From positions 372,001 through 436,000 of the forward strand of contig JAULSU010000004.1 in assembly GCA_030512335.1 (NCBI GenBank): a stretch of 64,000 bases of DNA, read 5' to 3'. The notes beneath the pieces were generated by a model. That model searched no databases and was not told where the DNA came from. It worked only from the letters and a program-made list of their open reading frames with translations. This DNA is from Immersiella caudata (Eukaryota; Ascomycota; Sordariomycetes; Sordariales; Lasiosphaeriaceae). Positions 32,985-43,561 of this stretch are shown piece after piece (the stretch's first letter is position 1; the number at the start of each line of letters is the position of its first letter). A program made the position numbers and the translations under genes.

Positions 32985-34893
32985 ATGAGATTACTTGAGA
33001 CGACGACTCTGACACTCGAGTTCTTTCCTGGTGCCGTTCCCGAATACGCCATCCTCTCGCACAGATGGGAAGACGGGGAAGTTCTCTACGAGGACATTCG
33101 AAATGGCGTCACGTCAAAGGCCCAAGCCATGAAAGGGTTCCCCAAAGTCATCGGGAGCTGCCAGCTGGCGCGTCAGGAGGGCTACCAGTACATCTGGGTC
33201 GACACCTGTTGCATCGACAAGAGTAGTAGCGCCGAGCTCTCCGAGTCCATCAACTCCATGTTCAACTGGTACCGGAAAGCTGCTGTGTGCTACGCGTTTC
33301 TCAGCGATGCTGCTGACCTCACACAGTTCCCAGCCAGCCTCTGGTTTACCCGCGGGTGGACGCTCCAAGAGTTAATCGCGCCCCGTGAAGTCGTCTTTTA
33401 CAACTCATCCTGGGCAAGGCTCGGTTCGAGATGGGAGCTCTACAAGACAATCGGCTCTGTCACACACGTGCCATCAACAATTCTGCGTCAAGAGTTGGAA
33501 GAGATCGGCAACTGTTCGTCCTGCAACAACGGAGCGCAGGGCTTTATTCGTGTCGGACTCAACGTTAAACCCTGTTCGCATCATGACCAGCACGACCAGC
33601 ATCTCGTGCAAGCCCTCAACAGCTGCAGCATAGCCCAGAGATTCTCCTGGGCATCTCGACGAACGACGACGAGACCCGAAGACACTGCATACTGCTTGCT
33701 TGGAATATTTGGTGTCAACATGCCTTTGCTTTACGGAGAGGGCGTCCAGGCTTTCCTGCGGCTCCAGCAGGAGATCATAAAGACTTCCAACGACCAGTCC
33801 ATTCTTGCCTTCACGAGGAACGGTCCAGAATGGCCATTCAAGGGAAATGACAGCTTGTTGGCGCAGTCTCCCTACCTCTTTGCGGGGTTGGAAGGCCTCA
33901 GGTCGGCCCGGTGGGCCAAGAACATCCTCATGACTCCCATGGCCAAGACGATAGAAACGACCCTGTTGATGTGCCGCCTGAAGCGGCGATCCGACAACTC
34001 GACTCCATACTGGCTTGGCATCCTCGGCTGCGACTTTGGCTACCAACCACCAGAGCTCCCAGCCTTGATCCTCGAACCCCTTGAAGAGGGTGCTTTGGAG
34101 TTCAGACGAGTTCATAGCTACATGGAATTGCGCGTGGGAGCGGAAATGAACTCCTTCTTCCTCGGCAGAAGCGAGAGAGGTCAGTACTTCGAACAACGCA
34201 CCTGGTATCCCAAAGAATAACAGTACTTTAGATGAAGAAAGAATGGAAATGCAATTCAGAGCCGAGGAAGCGACGCCGATGAAAGTCACCCTATCGCTGT
34301 TCTCGACCACCGTGGCATCCTCAGCCATGGCACTGGATTGTCCCGAACCTGCTCTTTACATCGAGTTCAAGCCTGATATGGATACGTTGGGCAGAAGGCG
34401 CGAGTGGTCCTATTTGGTCTATCCACAAGACGCGATGACAGCTGGGCCTCAGACGATTCACACTGAGGGTCATTATGAGCTGTGCGGCTGGCTTGAATTC
34501 TCTGATGGGCCCCACTGTCTACTACCCAACCTTGGAACCCTGTCCAGTCCACAATTTGTGGTTCTCTTTGGTTTCACGAAGCCGGCTAACAGAGAGTGGT
34601 GCAAGATAGTCTCGCCATATGGGGCTGGGAATACGCGGGCCGAAGGTGCCTCTAGCTGTGACTGGGCTGGTGCGAGGGTAGCGTGGTGTAAGAAGACTCT
34701 TGCCAGGATAACGACCAAATTTCCCTCCCGGATTTCTCTCGAAACACTTAATCTGGCGGAGGAGATGCACGAATTTGGGGCCAAATTGACTTACAGTGAG
34801 TTTCTGGGTCGTTATCCTTTGCTCAACGTGAAAGTTTCAATGGTGATGTGGCCGTTCATCCTGGCGGGAGAAGATTGGGGACTCGGCGAGTGA
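32985..34893 (+). CDS. HET-domain (heterokaryon incompatibility) protein
   Basis: HET proteins control vegetative incompatibility: contact between unlike strains triggers cell death through the HET domain. The ATG at 32985 gives the usual short lead MRLLETTTLTLEFF. The HET blocks follow in order: YAILSHRWEDGEVLYEDI, YIWVDTCCIDKSSSAELSES, INSMFNWYRKAAVCYAFLSD and WFTRGWTLQELIAPREVVFY. After it come RPEDTAYCLLGIFGVNMPLL and LYGEGVQAFLRLQQEI, typical of the HET/DUF8212 type. Exon 1 is 32985-34183; a 58-nt intron (donor CA/GTACTT, acceptor GAAAG) joins exon 2, 34242-34893, giving 616 residues. Without that intron the frame would stop at 34218. The second exon carries a C-terminal domain of unknown fold. 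The intron signals are only fair, so the alternative is a 411-residue protein followed by a remnant. No NACHT or WD repeats were seen. Confidence 0.85.
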
Positions 34894-35497
34894 GCTTCGG
34901 GAAGAACCCGCACATGTGGGCTATGAGATATGAGAGGTGATATGTGTGTTGTGTCGAAGGAATCTGCGCCTCCGATTTGGGGTGACACAGATGTTGGTCT
35001 TGGACGAGGATGGCGATGTTGGCTCTGTTGTTGATAGCTTTCACAGCCACTGTTCTAACTTGGGAACTGCCAAGTTCTTAGAATTCTGGACTGCTGTGCC
35101 ATTCTGCTCTCGCTCATGTTGATCAGTGGTGCGCGGCTTCTGGGAGACCTGTCGTGAACTTCCTCACTGCTTGAAGCTATTCAGGTTGCCGACAGAATCT
35201 AAAGCTGACCAGCCCTGGAAAGTGGGAAAGCGACCACACAAAAATGGCCCATTTACATACCTACCTACAAAACCACCAAACTACGATCAACTTTGAGCCT
35301 GCCATCCCAAAGTTTACGTCCCCCTGAAAGTTTGGTTGCTGTCCACGCTGTGTATACAGTGTATACCGGTGCTCGCACTGTTTGGGCCACAACGGCACCC
35401 TCCAAAAAATTTCAACCCGCAGCCAAGCCGTGATGTCAGTCACCCCTCCCCCACCAAGCAACTCATCACCAAATAAAACAAAAACAACCCAAAAAAA
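34894..35497. other. Intergenic, YAR1-like promoter
   Basis: About 600 bp without a supported gene. A small inverted motif with two GTATAC blocks lies near 35352-35366. The A-rich segment just before 35498 is the probable 5' leader of the ankyrin gene. Confidence 0.4.
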
Positions 35498-36130
35498 ATG
35501 GCACCCACACTAAGCGAAGACGAGATTGGCGATCTCATCTACCTCGCCCGCACCGGCGAAAACGAAGACCTCACCACCATCCTCACCGCCCTCGCCGAGC
35601 GCGAAAACGTCTCACCCGCCTCCATCCTCAGCGCCGCCAAGGACGAAGGCAAGTCCACATGTCTTCACATGGCCGCTGCCAACGGACACCTTGGTATATC
35701 CCCCCCTCTCCCTCTTTTCCACTCAACTCTAACAAACTGTACAGAAACCGTAACCCTCCTCCTCTCCCACTTCACATCCTCCCCCCCAGAGAAACAAGCC
35801 TTCCTAGACGCTCCCAACGAGTACGGCAACACCAGCCTTCACTGGGCGGCGCTCTCGGGACACTTACCTGTTGTCAAGGCGCTGGTGGAGGCGGGCGCGG
35901 GCGTGGCGATTGCGAATGATAAGAATTATGTGCCGTTGGATCTGGCTGGGTTCAATGAGAAGATGGATGTGGTGGATTACTTTTTGGCGCAGTCGGGGAT
36001 GTTAGAGAAGGAGAATGGGGAGGAGGGGTTGAAGGGGGGTTTGGAGGGGGTTGAGGTTGGTGAGGAAGGGGAGGAGGAGGCTGTGGAGGGGGAAGAGGTG
36101 GTGGAGAAGGGGAGGAGCCCGTTGGCATGA
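35498..36130 (+). CDS. YAR1: YAR1-like ankyrin-repeat protein
   Basis: Predicted 193-residue cytosolic/nuclear protein with two or three ankyrin repeats. Exon 1 is 35498-35693 and exon 2 is 35745-36130. The 51-nt intron (GTATAT...CTCTAACAAAC...TGTACAG) is a multiple of three, so the frame also reads through it, but removing it restores the repeat as HLETVTLLLSHF. Ankyrin signatures are CLHMAAANGHLETV and NTSLHWAALSGHLPVVKALV. The length, the N-terminal helix DEIGDLIYLARTGENEDL and the acidic tail (Glu/Gly-rich from about residue 150) match yeast Yar1, the chaperone that protects ribosomal protein uS3 (Rps3) before assembly into 40S subunits. The function is by family resemblance; other small ankyrin proteins remain possible. 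Confidence 0.82.
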   Translation: MAPTLSEDEIGDLIYLARTGENEDLTTILTALAERENVSPASILSAAKDEGKSTCLHMAAANGHLGISPPLPLFHSTLTNCTETVTLLLSHFTSSPPEKQAFLDAPNEYGNTSLHWAALSGHLPVVKALVEAGAGVAIANDKNYVPLDLAGFNEKMDVVDYFLAQSGMLEKENGEEGLKGGLEGVEVGEEGEEEAVEGEEVVEKGRSPLA

Positions 36131-36381
36131 TGGGAGTGGAGAGTTGAATGACTCTTTCGGTAGTTGACGACAATTGAGGTAGCATGAGTGATGGTGACAA
36201 TCTACAATGCGGGATGCTACCGCTTGGGTCCGAAAGCAACCGTGCGACTAAGGTGGCGATGCCTTGTCAAGACACTCTGGTCAAAGACGCCTTTGCCGAT
36301 ATGTCAGAAGAGGTAGGTTCGAAGCACTGTAATAGAAAATTCAAGACAAAGAACCTCAACAACATAAAATGCCCAAGTTGC

Positions 36382-36419
<38 letters not shown>

Positions 36420-36441
36420 AGGTAGAAAAAGCAAGAAATGA
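36131..36441. other. 3' flank and poly(A) tract
   Basis: Mostly the 3' flank of the ankyrin gene. It contains the 35-base A run at 36383-36417 and A5 near 36426-36430; read on the minus strand these are T runs directly downstream of the tRNA-like gene. Confidence 0.5.
36383..36430 (-). terminator. T-rich Pol III terminator of the tRNA-like gene
   Basis: On the minus strand a T5 run at 36430-36426 and then a T35 run at 36417-36383 follow the 3' end of the tRNA-like gene within about 12-25 nt. Runs of this length are strong RNA polymerase III terminators. Confidence 0.55.
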
Positions 36442-36648
36442 TGGACCCGCTCGGATTCGAACCGAGATCTTTGAGGACAAGTGATGGGAATAGGCTCCAA
36501 GTATTCGGGGGCGTTCTCGGGGGCGCTCTTTTGGGGGTGACTCCCGGGAGGCTCGAATTCGGGGCTTCGGAGGGCGATGGGGGCGGTTGGGGGATCAGGC
36601 GGCCACAGCTTGCCTGTCCTCAACGTGCTACCATTGCACCACGGGTCC
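36442..36648 (-). tRNA. tRNA-like gene with a long insert in the anticodon loop
   Basis: The minus strand folds as a tRNA. The acceptor stem GGACCCG (36648-36642) pairs with CGGGTCC (ending 36443), with discriminator A at 36442. The D arm is GTGC AATGGTA GCAC, the anticodon stem TTGAG/CTCAA, and the T arm CTCGG TTCGAAT CCGAG contains an intact B box. Between the two halves of the anticodon arm lie about 140 nt instead of a 7-nt loop plus short intron. The first bases after the 5' stem strand are GACAGGC, so the invariant U33 is not evident. I cannot assign the anticodon. It may be a tRNA with an unusually long intron or one interrupted by an insertion. Downstream T runs fit Pol III transcription. 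Confidence 0.6.
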
Positions 36649-37034
36649 TTTGTTTTTGTGCTGGTATCTATGATGCGAACTTGAGCTTATATGGCTGGTA
36701 CGCGTGGGTGTGGGGCTTGCGGCTGGCCACACGTGTTTGGCAGACCCGTCGTGCTTGGGGGAGAGTTTGGACGAGGGGATTGAGTCACTTCAGATAAAGT
36801 TCCTCAAGGCATTCCACTTCATCAAGACACCTGCCTTGGTCCACAATTGGTGATTTAGCCACGAATTGCCCATCACCAACTCGACGACACTCAACAACAC
36901 CAGCATCACAAGCCCTAACCCTAACACCACGCCCTTCCAGCGACACCGACAACACTCTTCAAAAGAAGGGCATTACCCTCTCCAACATCCCAACAATCAA
37001 CTCGCGATCTCCTCCTCCAAGTCCAATTTCCAGA
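36649..37034. promoter_or_regulatory. Promoter region of the APH-type kinase, with a telobox
   Basis: About 390 bp. It includes CCCTAACCCTAAC at 36913-36925, two units of the TTAGGG-type telomere repeat on the opposite strand. It lies about 110 bp before the kinase start codon and could bind a Tbf1/Myb-type factor. Confidence 0.4.
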
Positions 37035-37949
37035 ATGTCGCCCACCCCACCGTCCCCCACCGCCCTCGCCGCCTTCAACCTCAGCGGCACACCCACCCCC
37101 CTTCCAGGCGGCCGCGGCCTCTGCTACCGCCTCAACACCACCATCCTCAAACCCTGCGACGACCTCCCCGAATCCGCATACGTCTCCTCCCTAACCGCCT
37201 CTCTCCTCGCCCTCAATCCAACCGCCTACCGCCTCGCCAAACCCATCCCGACCATCTCCAACCCAGACAATTACATCTCCTCCTCGTGGACCGCATCTTC
37301 CTACCTCACAGGCCGTCCATTCCTCTCTCTGTCTCACATTCGCCTCCTCTTCAACGCAGTTTCAGCCTTCCACGCCGACCTCACCCGTCTCGTCCCGGAA
37401 AGACCAGAGATGTTAGATGCTCGCGGTACTAATCGCTTCATCGAAGCAGATCTCGTCACGTGGGGTGATAAGACACTGAGCGAGGTCGAGAAGGTTAACG
37501 AGGATATGCTAGCGCAGCTGGAGCCGGTGCTAAAACGGGTGCGTGGGTGCATGAGGCCGCTCCCGAGCGAGGAGGAAGAGCCGAGGTTGAGGAGGCAGCT
37601 GGTGCATTTGGATTTGCTGGGGAATGTTTTGATTGATGAGGAAGAGGGGGCAGCGCCGGGAATAATCGATTGGAGTTTGTATTGGCGGCCAGCGGTGTAT
37701 GCGCTCGCGGTGGTGGTGGCGGATGGATTGACGAGGATTGGGGAGGTGGAGTCGAGGGAGCTGATTGAGCTGTTCTTTGGCTATGGGGAGGTGCCGATGA
37801 AGAGGGAGGTTGGCGTGCAGCTGCTGTTGAGGGCGCTGTACTGGCGGTATCTGACGTTCGCGATTGATCCTGATTTGGAATGGATTAGGGTTAATTTGCC
37901 AAAGGCTGACTATGAGGGCGCTGCGAAGATTCTATGTGGGTTGTTGTGA
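37035..37949 (+). CDS. Aminoglycoside phosphotransferase-like kinase
   Basis: A single-exon 304-residue protein with a protein-kinase-like (APH/choline kinase) fold. The catalytic loop is QLVHLDLLGNVLID, giving H191, D193 and N197. The metal-binding Asp is D212 in GIIDWSLYWRP, the usual IIDW pattern. The N-terminal lobe is short, with YRLNTTILKP as a likely nucleotide-contact strand. Fungal members of this family phosphorylate small molecules, but their substrates are mostly unknown; the name does not imply antibiotic resistance. No signal peptide or membrane segment. The N-terminal part is Pro-rich, with strong CCC/CTC codon preference in the first half that changes to GTG/GAG-rich codons in the second half. 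Confidence 0.8.
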   Translation: MSPTPPSPTALAAFNLSGTPTPLPGGRGLCYRLNTTILKPCDDLPESAYVSSLTASLLALNPTAYRLAKPIPTISNPDNYISSSWTASSYLTGRPFLSLSHIRLLFNAVSAFHADLTRLVPERPEMLDARGTNRFIEADLVTWGDKTLSEVEKVNEDMLAQLEPVLKRVRGCMRPLPSEEEEPRLRRQLVHLDLLGNVLIDEEEGAAPGIIDWSLYWRPAVYALAVVVADGLTRIGEVESRELIELFFGYGEVPMKREVGVQLLLRALYWRYLTFAIDPDLEWIRVNLPKADYEGAAKILCGLL

Positions 37950-38706
37950 ATGATTGAGAGACTGAGATCGATTGATGCGCTTCAGGGGGTAGCATTTTCC
38001 CTGTTTGGAAATGGCGCAGCTGAGAGCAAACAACGGGTTTGGTATTGGCTATTCGCTCTCCATCTCTGTTGGCGAATATATCCAGAGGCGAAGACGGCTA
38101 CATAGCACTAGCAAACAAACGCGCCGCTGTGCAGAATGGGGCTTGTTTCAGCTATGCTTCTTCCAGGCAGACTTGCTCAAAAAAACAAAAAAAAACAAAG
38201 AGCACTTTTCTGTCAGCAACATCCGAGCTCGCACTCGCGCTGGTCACTTGCAATGTTTTCCCTTGGCGGCGTTGGGCGACATGTCGCGTTGTCCGATTAG
38301 GTCGTGCTGTCCAAGGCAGTGATGGAAAATTGAATGGTCGCCAGGGGTGCCAACTCAAATGTGGCTGCATTTGATCGTACCGCTCGGGAGGATGACCTCT
38401 CAGTGGCTGCATCAGCTTACCTTAGCTTGCCGTGGTCGCCCAGGAAGGCAACTGACGTGAGCGAGGGGCACGCCATCGTACCACTTTCTCGCCGTTGCCG
38501 ACTCTCAGCCCCAGCGTGCAGGGCGTGCAGGAGCGCGGCGGGGGCACTGCCGGTGCGTGGGACGGTCAAACCGCCCCCGACATGTCCGATCATGGCTGGT
38601 GATATATGTAGACCCAACCCCCCTGAGAGCGCGTTGTCGCATGTGGCACGCCATATCCAAAGCCGAAATCTCCTGAACAGTACCACTCCCCCTTCACTTC
38701 GACACC
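37950..38706. promoter_or_regulatory. Promoter region of the S9 peptidase
   Basis: About 760 bp without a supported gene. A run of A-rich sequence occurs near 38180-38197. Confidence 0.4.
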
Positions 38707-40795
38707 ATGGTCATCGTCAAGACCGCCCCGTATGGCGACTGGGAGAGCCGGATCAGCGCTGAAGCTGCAACAGCTGGGAGCCGGTCGTTGAGCTCACCTC
38801 GCGTCTGTGTATGTATCTTCACTTCACCCCCTCAAAGCAAACACTCATGGATACCTCTGCCATACAGCCCGAGACAAGAAGAACATTCTTCCTAGAGTCG
38901 CGCACAGACGGGACGAACGGAATCGTGGAGGCGACTCAGGACGGCCCGCAGCATGTTCTCCCCACCAAATACTCCGCCAACACCACCGTATACGAGTACG
39001 GGGGGCTACCATATACGCCGGTTCCCGGCGACCAAATGCGCATCATCTTCAACGATAGTCGCGATCAGTCTCTCAACCTCCTCGACGTAGATGATGGCAC
39101 CGTTGAGCCGATAGCGCGGTCATCCTCGCTCCGCTATGCCGATTTCGACTGCCATCCCGACATTGGTTGCGACAGCACTTGCCAGTGGGTCCTGGCGATC
39201 CAGGAAGACCACGCGGACCCGAGGCCCGAGGGGGTAAGGAACTTTGTCGTGGCCATCGACATCGAAAGGAAAGCGATCAAGCGGGTGCTGGAAGGCGCCG
39301 ACTTTTACTCATACCCGCGCTTCAGCCCAGACGGGCGGCATGTCGCATGGCTGCAATGGGACCATCCTGCCCTGCCTTTCGTTGGTGTCAAGCTCTTCCT
39401 CGGTGACTTCGATGAGAAGACAGCCTCCATCTCAAATATCAGGCACATCGCCGGCGATGACGATGACTCGATCTCTGAGCCTCGATGGTCCCCCGATGGC
39501 GACCTGTACTTCTGCTCCGACGCGACGGGCTTCCGGCAACTGACTAGGATTCGAGACAGCTACAGGGAACGGATTCATCTGCCAGGGCTTGAGAGCGCAG
39601 AGTTTGGGGATGAGAGCTGGATGGTTGGATGGTCAGCAGCTGCCCCCGGATCAGGACTTGAACTCACCTGCTAACCGCATATAGCCAAACTTACATCTTC
39701 CTCAATGAAGACACTATCGTCGCTGCTCCAGTGCAAAATGGAAAGTACCAGCTTGCATACATCGACCTCGAGACCCAAGATTGGGCGACCCTCGACGTCC
39801 CTCTTGTCGAGCATCGCATGGACTGCCTCGCCCCCTTGTCGGCCACAGCCTTCATCGCAATTGGCAGCGGGTCCACCACCCCTCGAGGACTCTATGACAT
39901 CGAGATACTCGAGGATCTCGAAACCGACATCACCCTCGTCCGCTCCTCAGTCGACGATCACTTCCTCGAAACCATCTTCTCAACCCCCATCCCGATTCGA
40001 TTCACGACCCTGAAAGCCCCCCACCGCGAAGTCCACGGATTCTTCTGGCCTCCCCACAACCCTCGATACGTCGCTCCCGAAGGCGAGCTCCCGCCGCTCA
40101 TCGTCGTCTCCCACGGCGGTCCAACCGGGCACACCCCCCCAGGGTTGCAGATGCGCCACCAATACTTCACCAGCCGAGGGTACGCCTACTTCGCCATCAA
40201 CTACACCGGCTCGTCCGGACACGGCAAGGCCTACCGCAACGCTCTCTTCGGCGAGTGGGGTATCCTCGACCGCGACGACGTCGCCGAGGCTGTAGACTAC
40301 CTCGCCTGGACGGGGCGCATCGACAAACAGCGCGTAGGTATCGAAGGGGGCAGCGCCGGCGGCTACAACACGCTGTGCGCACTAACCTGGCACCCAACCG
40401 TCTTCGCGGCAGGCGTGAGCTACTGCGGCGTATCCTCGATCGCGAACCTCGCCGAGAAGACGCACAAGCTCGAGTCGCATTATGTCGAGGTGCTGCTGGA
40501 TCTAAAAGGAAAATCACCGGCGGAGATCAAGAATCTGTTTGCGTCGAGGAGTCCGCTGTATCACGCTGAGAATATCACGGCGCCGTTGTTGCTGGTGCAC
40601 GGGGATAAGGATGTGGTGGTGCCGATTGAGCAGAGCGGGGAGATCAGACGGAAGATTCGCGAGCGCGGGGGCGATGCCGAGCTGATTGTGCTTAATGGGG
40701 AGGGACACATGTTTGAGCGCGCGGAAAGCTGGAGGACTATTGTGGTGGAGGCGGAGAGGTGGTGGAGGAAGGCATTGTTGGGGCGGTCTGAGTAG
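38707..40795 (+). CDS. S9 family prolyl-oligopeptidase-like peptidase
   Basis: Predicted 658-residue serine peptidase or esterase of the acylaminoacyl-peptidase/DPP type. Exons are 38707-38808, 38868-39631 and 39685-40795. Introns have GTATGT...CATACAG and GTCAGC...TGCTAACC...ATATAG, and the frame closes. An N-terminal beta-propeller (blades such as YPRFSPDGRHVAWLQW and EPRWSPDGDLYFCSD) precedes the alpha/beta-hydrolase domain. The triad is S512 in IEGGSAGGYN, D598 in VHGDKDVVVP and H630 in NGEGHMFER. The oxyanion strand reads VVSHGGPTG. The first exon is short and begins PYGDWESRISAEAATAGS, a common start in this family. No signal peptide, so the enzyme is probably cytosolic; it likely trims N-terminal residues from peptides, though esterase activity is possible. 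Confidence 0.9.
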
Positions 40796-41047
40796 GATGC
40801 TGTGATTCACTGTTGCGGTGGGGAGAGTTATTCATTGTGTGAATAGTTGAGGTGAATTGAATTGTAATTGCTAGAGCAGAGCTTCACGGTGGGCTGGCAT
40901 GTGGAACTGTATTTAGGAAGGGAAGAGCAGCTGTTGCGAACTTGCACCTTCGTTCTTTCCACAACTTCGCAGCTTCGAACAGAGCCTCAACTCAACTTGA
41001 ACTGTTCAAGTCCGCAGACATCTTTCTTCTCGCCGCAAATTCGCGGC

Positions 41048-41140
<93 letters not shown>

Positions 41141-41168
41141 AGACTGTCCTACAAATTGTGTCCTCACC
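40796..41168. promoter_or_regulatory. Promoter and leader of the MFS sugar transporter
   Basis: 373 bp holding the long (CT)n run given separately. No other gene was seen. Confidence 0.5.
41050..41138 (+). repeat. (CT)n microsatellite in the 5' leader
   Basis: An almost perfect CT dinucleotide run of about 88 bp ends about 30 bp before the sugar-transporter start codon. Long CT-rich stretches upstream of starts are typical of strong fungal promoters, but this length is extreme. Confidence 0.95.
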
Positions 41169-42825
41169 ATGGCGTTTCCTCTCCTCCCGCGGTACCTGAT
41201 CTGCAGCGGCAGGAAGCTCGATCACCTCATCGCCTTCATTTGCGGCTGCGTCTTCCTGGTCTTTGGCTACAATCAAGGCGTCATGAGCGGCATTCTCACC
41301 ATGCCTAGCTTTCTTGAGACCTTTCCCCTCATCGACCCCGACGCTGCCGGGGATTCTCACTACGAGCGGTCCGTCCGATCGACGAACCAAGGTTTGTTCT
41401 CTCGCTCACGAGGTATCTGGTCCGTCCCGCTCACCGAATCTATAGGTCTTGCGGTTGCCTCGTACAATCTTGGATGCTTCCTCGGCGCGGTCATCACCAT
41501 CTTCATTGGAAATCTCCTTGGCCGGAAGAGAGTCCTCTTCTTGGGTACGCTGATCATGCTGGTGGGAGCAGCTCTGCAAGCCAGCGCGACCGCTCTCCCT
41601 CACTTTATTGTCGGCAGAGTTATCACCGGCGTTGGAAACGGCCTCAACACGTCGACGGTCCCGACGTGGCAGTCCGAGCTCACAAGGCCCCACAAGAGAG
41701 GCAAGATGGTCCTGCTGGACGGGGCGCTGATCACAGGCGGCATCATGATCAGCTACTGGGTGGACTTTGGCTTTAGCTTTGTCTCTGGATGTGTGTCTTG
41801 GCGCCTGCCGCTCGCTCTTCAATGCGTCTTCTGCATTCCCGTCCTATACCTTCTTCCCTGGATGCCGGAATCGCCCAGGTGGCTCATCCTCAAGACCCGA
41901 AACGACGCTGCAGAAGAGGTGCTCGCTGCGCTTTACCACGACGACGAGGACTCCCGCGCTCGCGTCGAGGTCGAGTTCCATACTATCCAGGATACTGTTG
42001 CTGAGATGTCCAAGGGGAAATTCTCCGACCTCTTCACCATGGACAAGAACCGCAACCTGCACCGTACTCTGCTTGGGTACTGGATTCAAGTCTTTCAGCA
42101 GCTGTCGGGTATCAATCTCATTACGCGGGTTCCCCTTCCCTTCTGCTAGGCTTACCCTCGCTGACACAACTCATAGGTTCTACGCCGCTGTCATCTATTC
42201 CAATCTCGGTATGTCTGGCTTCATGTCGCGTCTCCTCGCCGCCGTGAACGGAACCGAATACTTCCTCGCATCGATCCCCGCCATGTTCCTCGTTGAGCGC
42301 GTTGGCCGAAGAAAGCTACTCCTATTCGGCACCATCGGGCAAGCCGCGACAATGGCAGTCCTCGCTGGCGTCAACTCACGCACCGACAAAGGGTTCCAAA
42401 TCGCCGGGATCATCTTCCTCTTCGTATTCAACACCTTCTTCGCGCTGGGCTGGCTGGGTACATCATGGCTCTACCCCGCCGAGATCGTCCCTCTCCGAAT
42501 CCGAGCTCCGGCGAATGCGCTATCGACATCGGCCAACTGGATCTTCAACTTCATCGTTGTCATGATTACCCCGATTGCGTTTAACAGTATTGGCTACCAG
42601 ACATATGTCATATTCGCTGCCATCAACGCATTCATCGTGCCTTGTGTGTACTTCTTGTACCCGGAGACGGCGGGACGCACTCTCGAGGAGATGGACAGTA
42701 TATTTCACAAGGTGGATGGTTGGAAGGGGGCTTTTACGGTTGTTGAGAAGGCTAGGACTGAGCCGTTGTGGTCGCAGCGGAGCAGGGAGGCTTTAGTCGG
42801 TCAGGACGGGGCGGTGAACCCGTAA
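41169..42825 (+). CDS. MFS sugar transporter (sugar porter family)
   Basis: Predicted 516-residue plasma-membrane sugar/H+ symporter with 12 membrane helices. Exons are 41169-41391, 41446-42124 and 42177-42825. The first intron is 54 nt (GTTTGT...CTATAG) and restores NQGLAVASYNLGCF. The second (42125-42176) needs a GC donor (AC/GCGGGT...CTCATAG) to stay in frame; no GT donor gives the right phase. Family motifs are FGYNQGVMSGIL, GRKRVLFLG, GRVITGVGNGLNTSTVPTWQ, PESPRWLI, QQLSGINLIT, ERVGRRKLLLFG, WLYPAEIVPLRIRAPANALS and YPETAGRTLEEMD. The pattern is close to the STL1/hexose-transporter clade, but substrate (hexose, pentose or glycerol) cannot be decided by eye. The long (CT)n lies in its leader. 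Confidence 0.9.
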
Positions 42826-43561
42826 TTGTTCGAGACGATTGGTATTGGGAAATTTGATAGCTGGTTGGCCATAGAGACAGGCTTCAGGCTTGATGGATAA
42901 TATTTGGTTGTGGTAATGGTATCAGTATCTGGCCCTGAACGGGCAAAGGCCTTTGTCTGCATCATGAGGCCTCGATTGCGTGAAGGGCGACCTCGAGTAT
43001 GTTGAATGAGGCTTTGTTGCATCAATGCATTGTCGACAGTCGCGGTGACGTCAAAGGCGCTCATCAACCCCAAAGTCTTTGTCAGAACCCGGTGAAGGCG
43101 GCCCCACAAACTCAACGAGAACCATAGAAAGCTTTTATGTTCTTTAGCCCCTGACTACCTTACATACCCCATATCCAATTTTTCCACCACTAACAACTCA
43201 AGACTCTTCCGTCCCTCTTTTCCCCAGATTCCGCATAACCGAGCACGTCAATCAGAAGATCGGTAAACGCCCCATAATTTCCGTCAAGCGGGCTGGTGCC
43301 GGTGGGTAAATCCGCTCTGCTGGGTCTCCCCCACCTGTCAAGGCGGGAACTAACGCTTTGGCTAAACCGCAAATTCGTTCCTCGGGCTGTTACCATCCGG
43401 AACGGTGCCATGTGTAAAAATGTCGAGAGTATCGGAGGTATTTGAGATTTCCGATGATGGGTCTTGGCGGTTCATAAGATCTCGAGATCTTCCCGACCGA
43501 TCTTGACTTGAGTTGGGTTTCCATCAAATTTTGACTCGGAAAGGCGCATTGAATTTTCACA
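42826..43561. promoter_or_regulatory. Promoter region of the SGNH hydrolase
   Basis: About 740 bp between two plus-strand genes. No further gene or RNA was recognised. Confidence 0.4.

Noticed and set aside
36184..36797. Poly-Lys and tRNA-overlapping frames
   Set aside because: They arise from the A35 tract and from the tRNA-like gene read as protein.
40868..41308. Frames encoding long Ser-Leu repeats
   Set aside because: They are the translation of the (CT)n microsatellite and overlap the transporter start.
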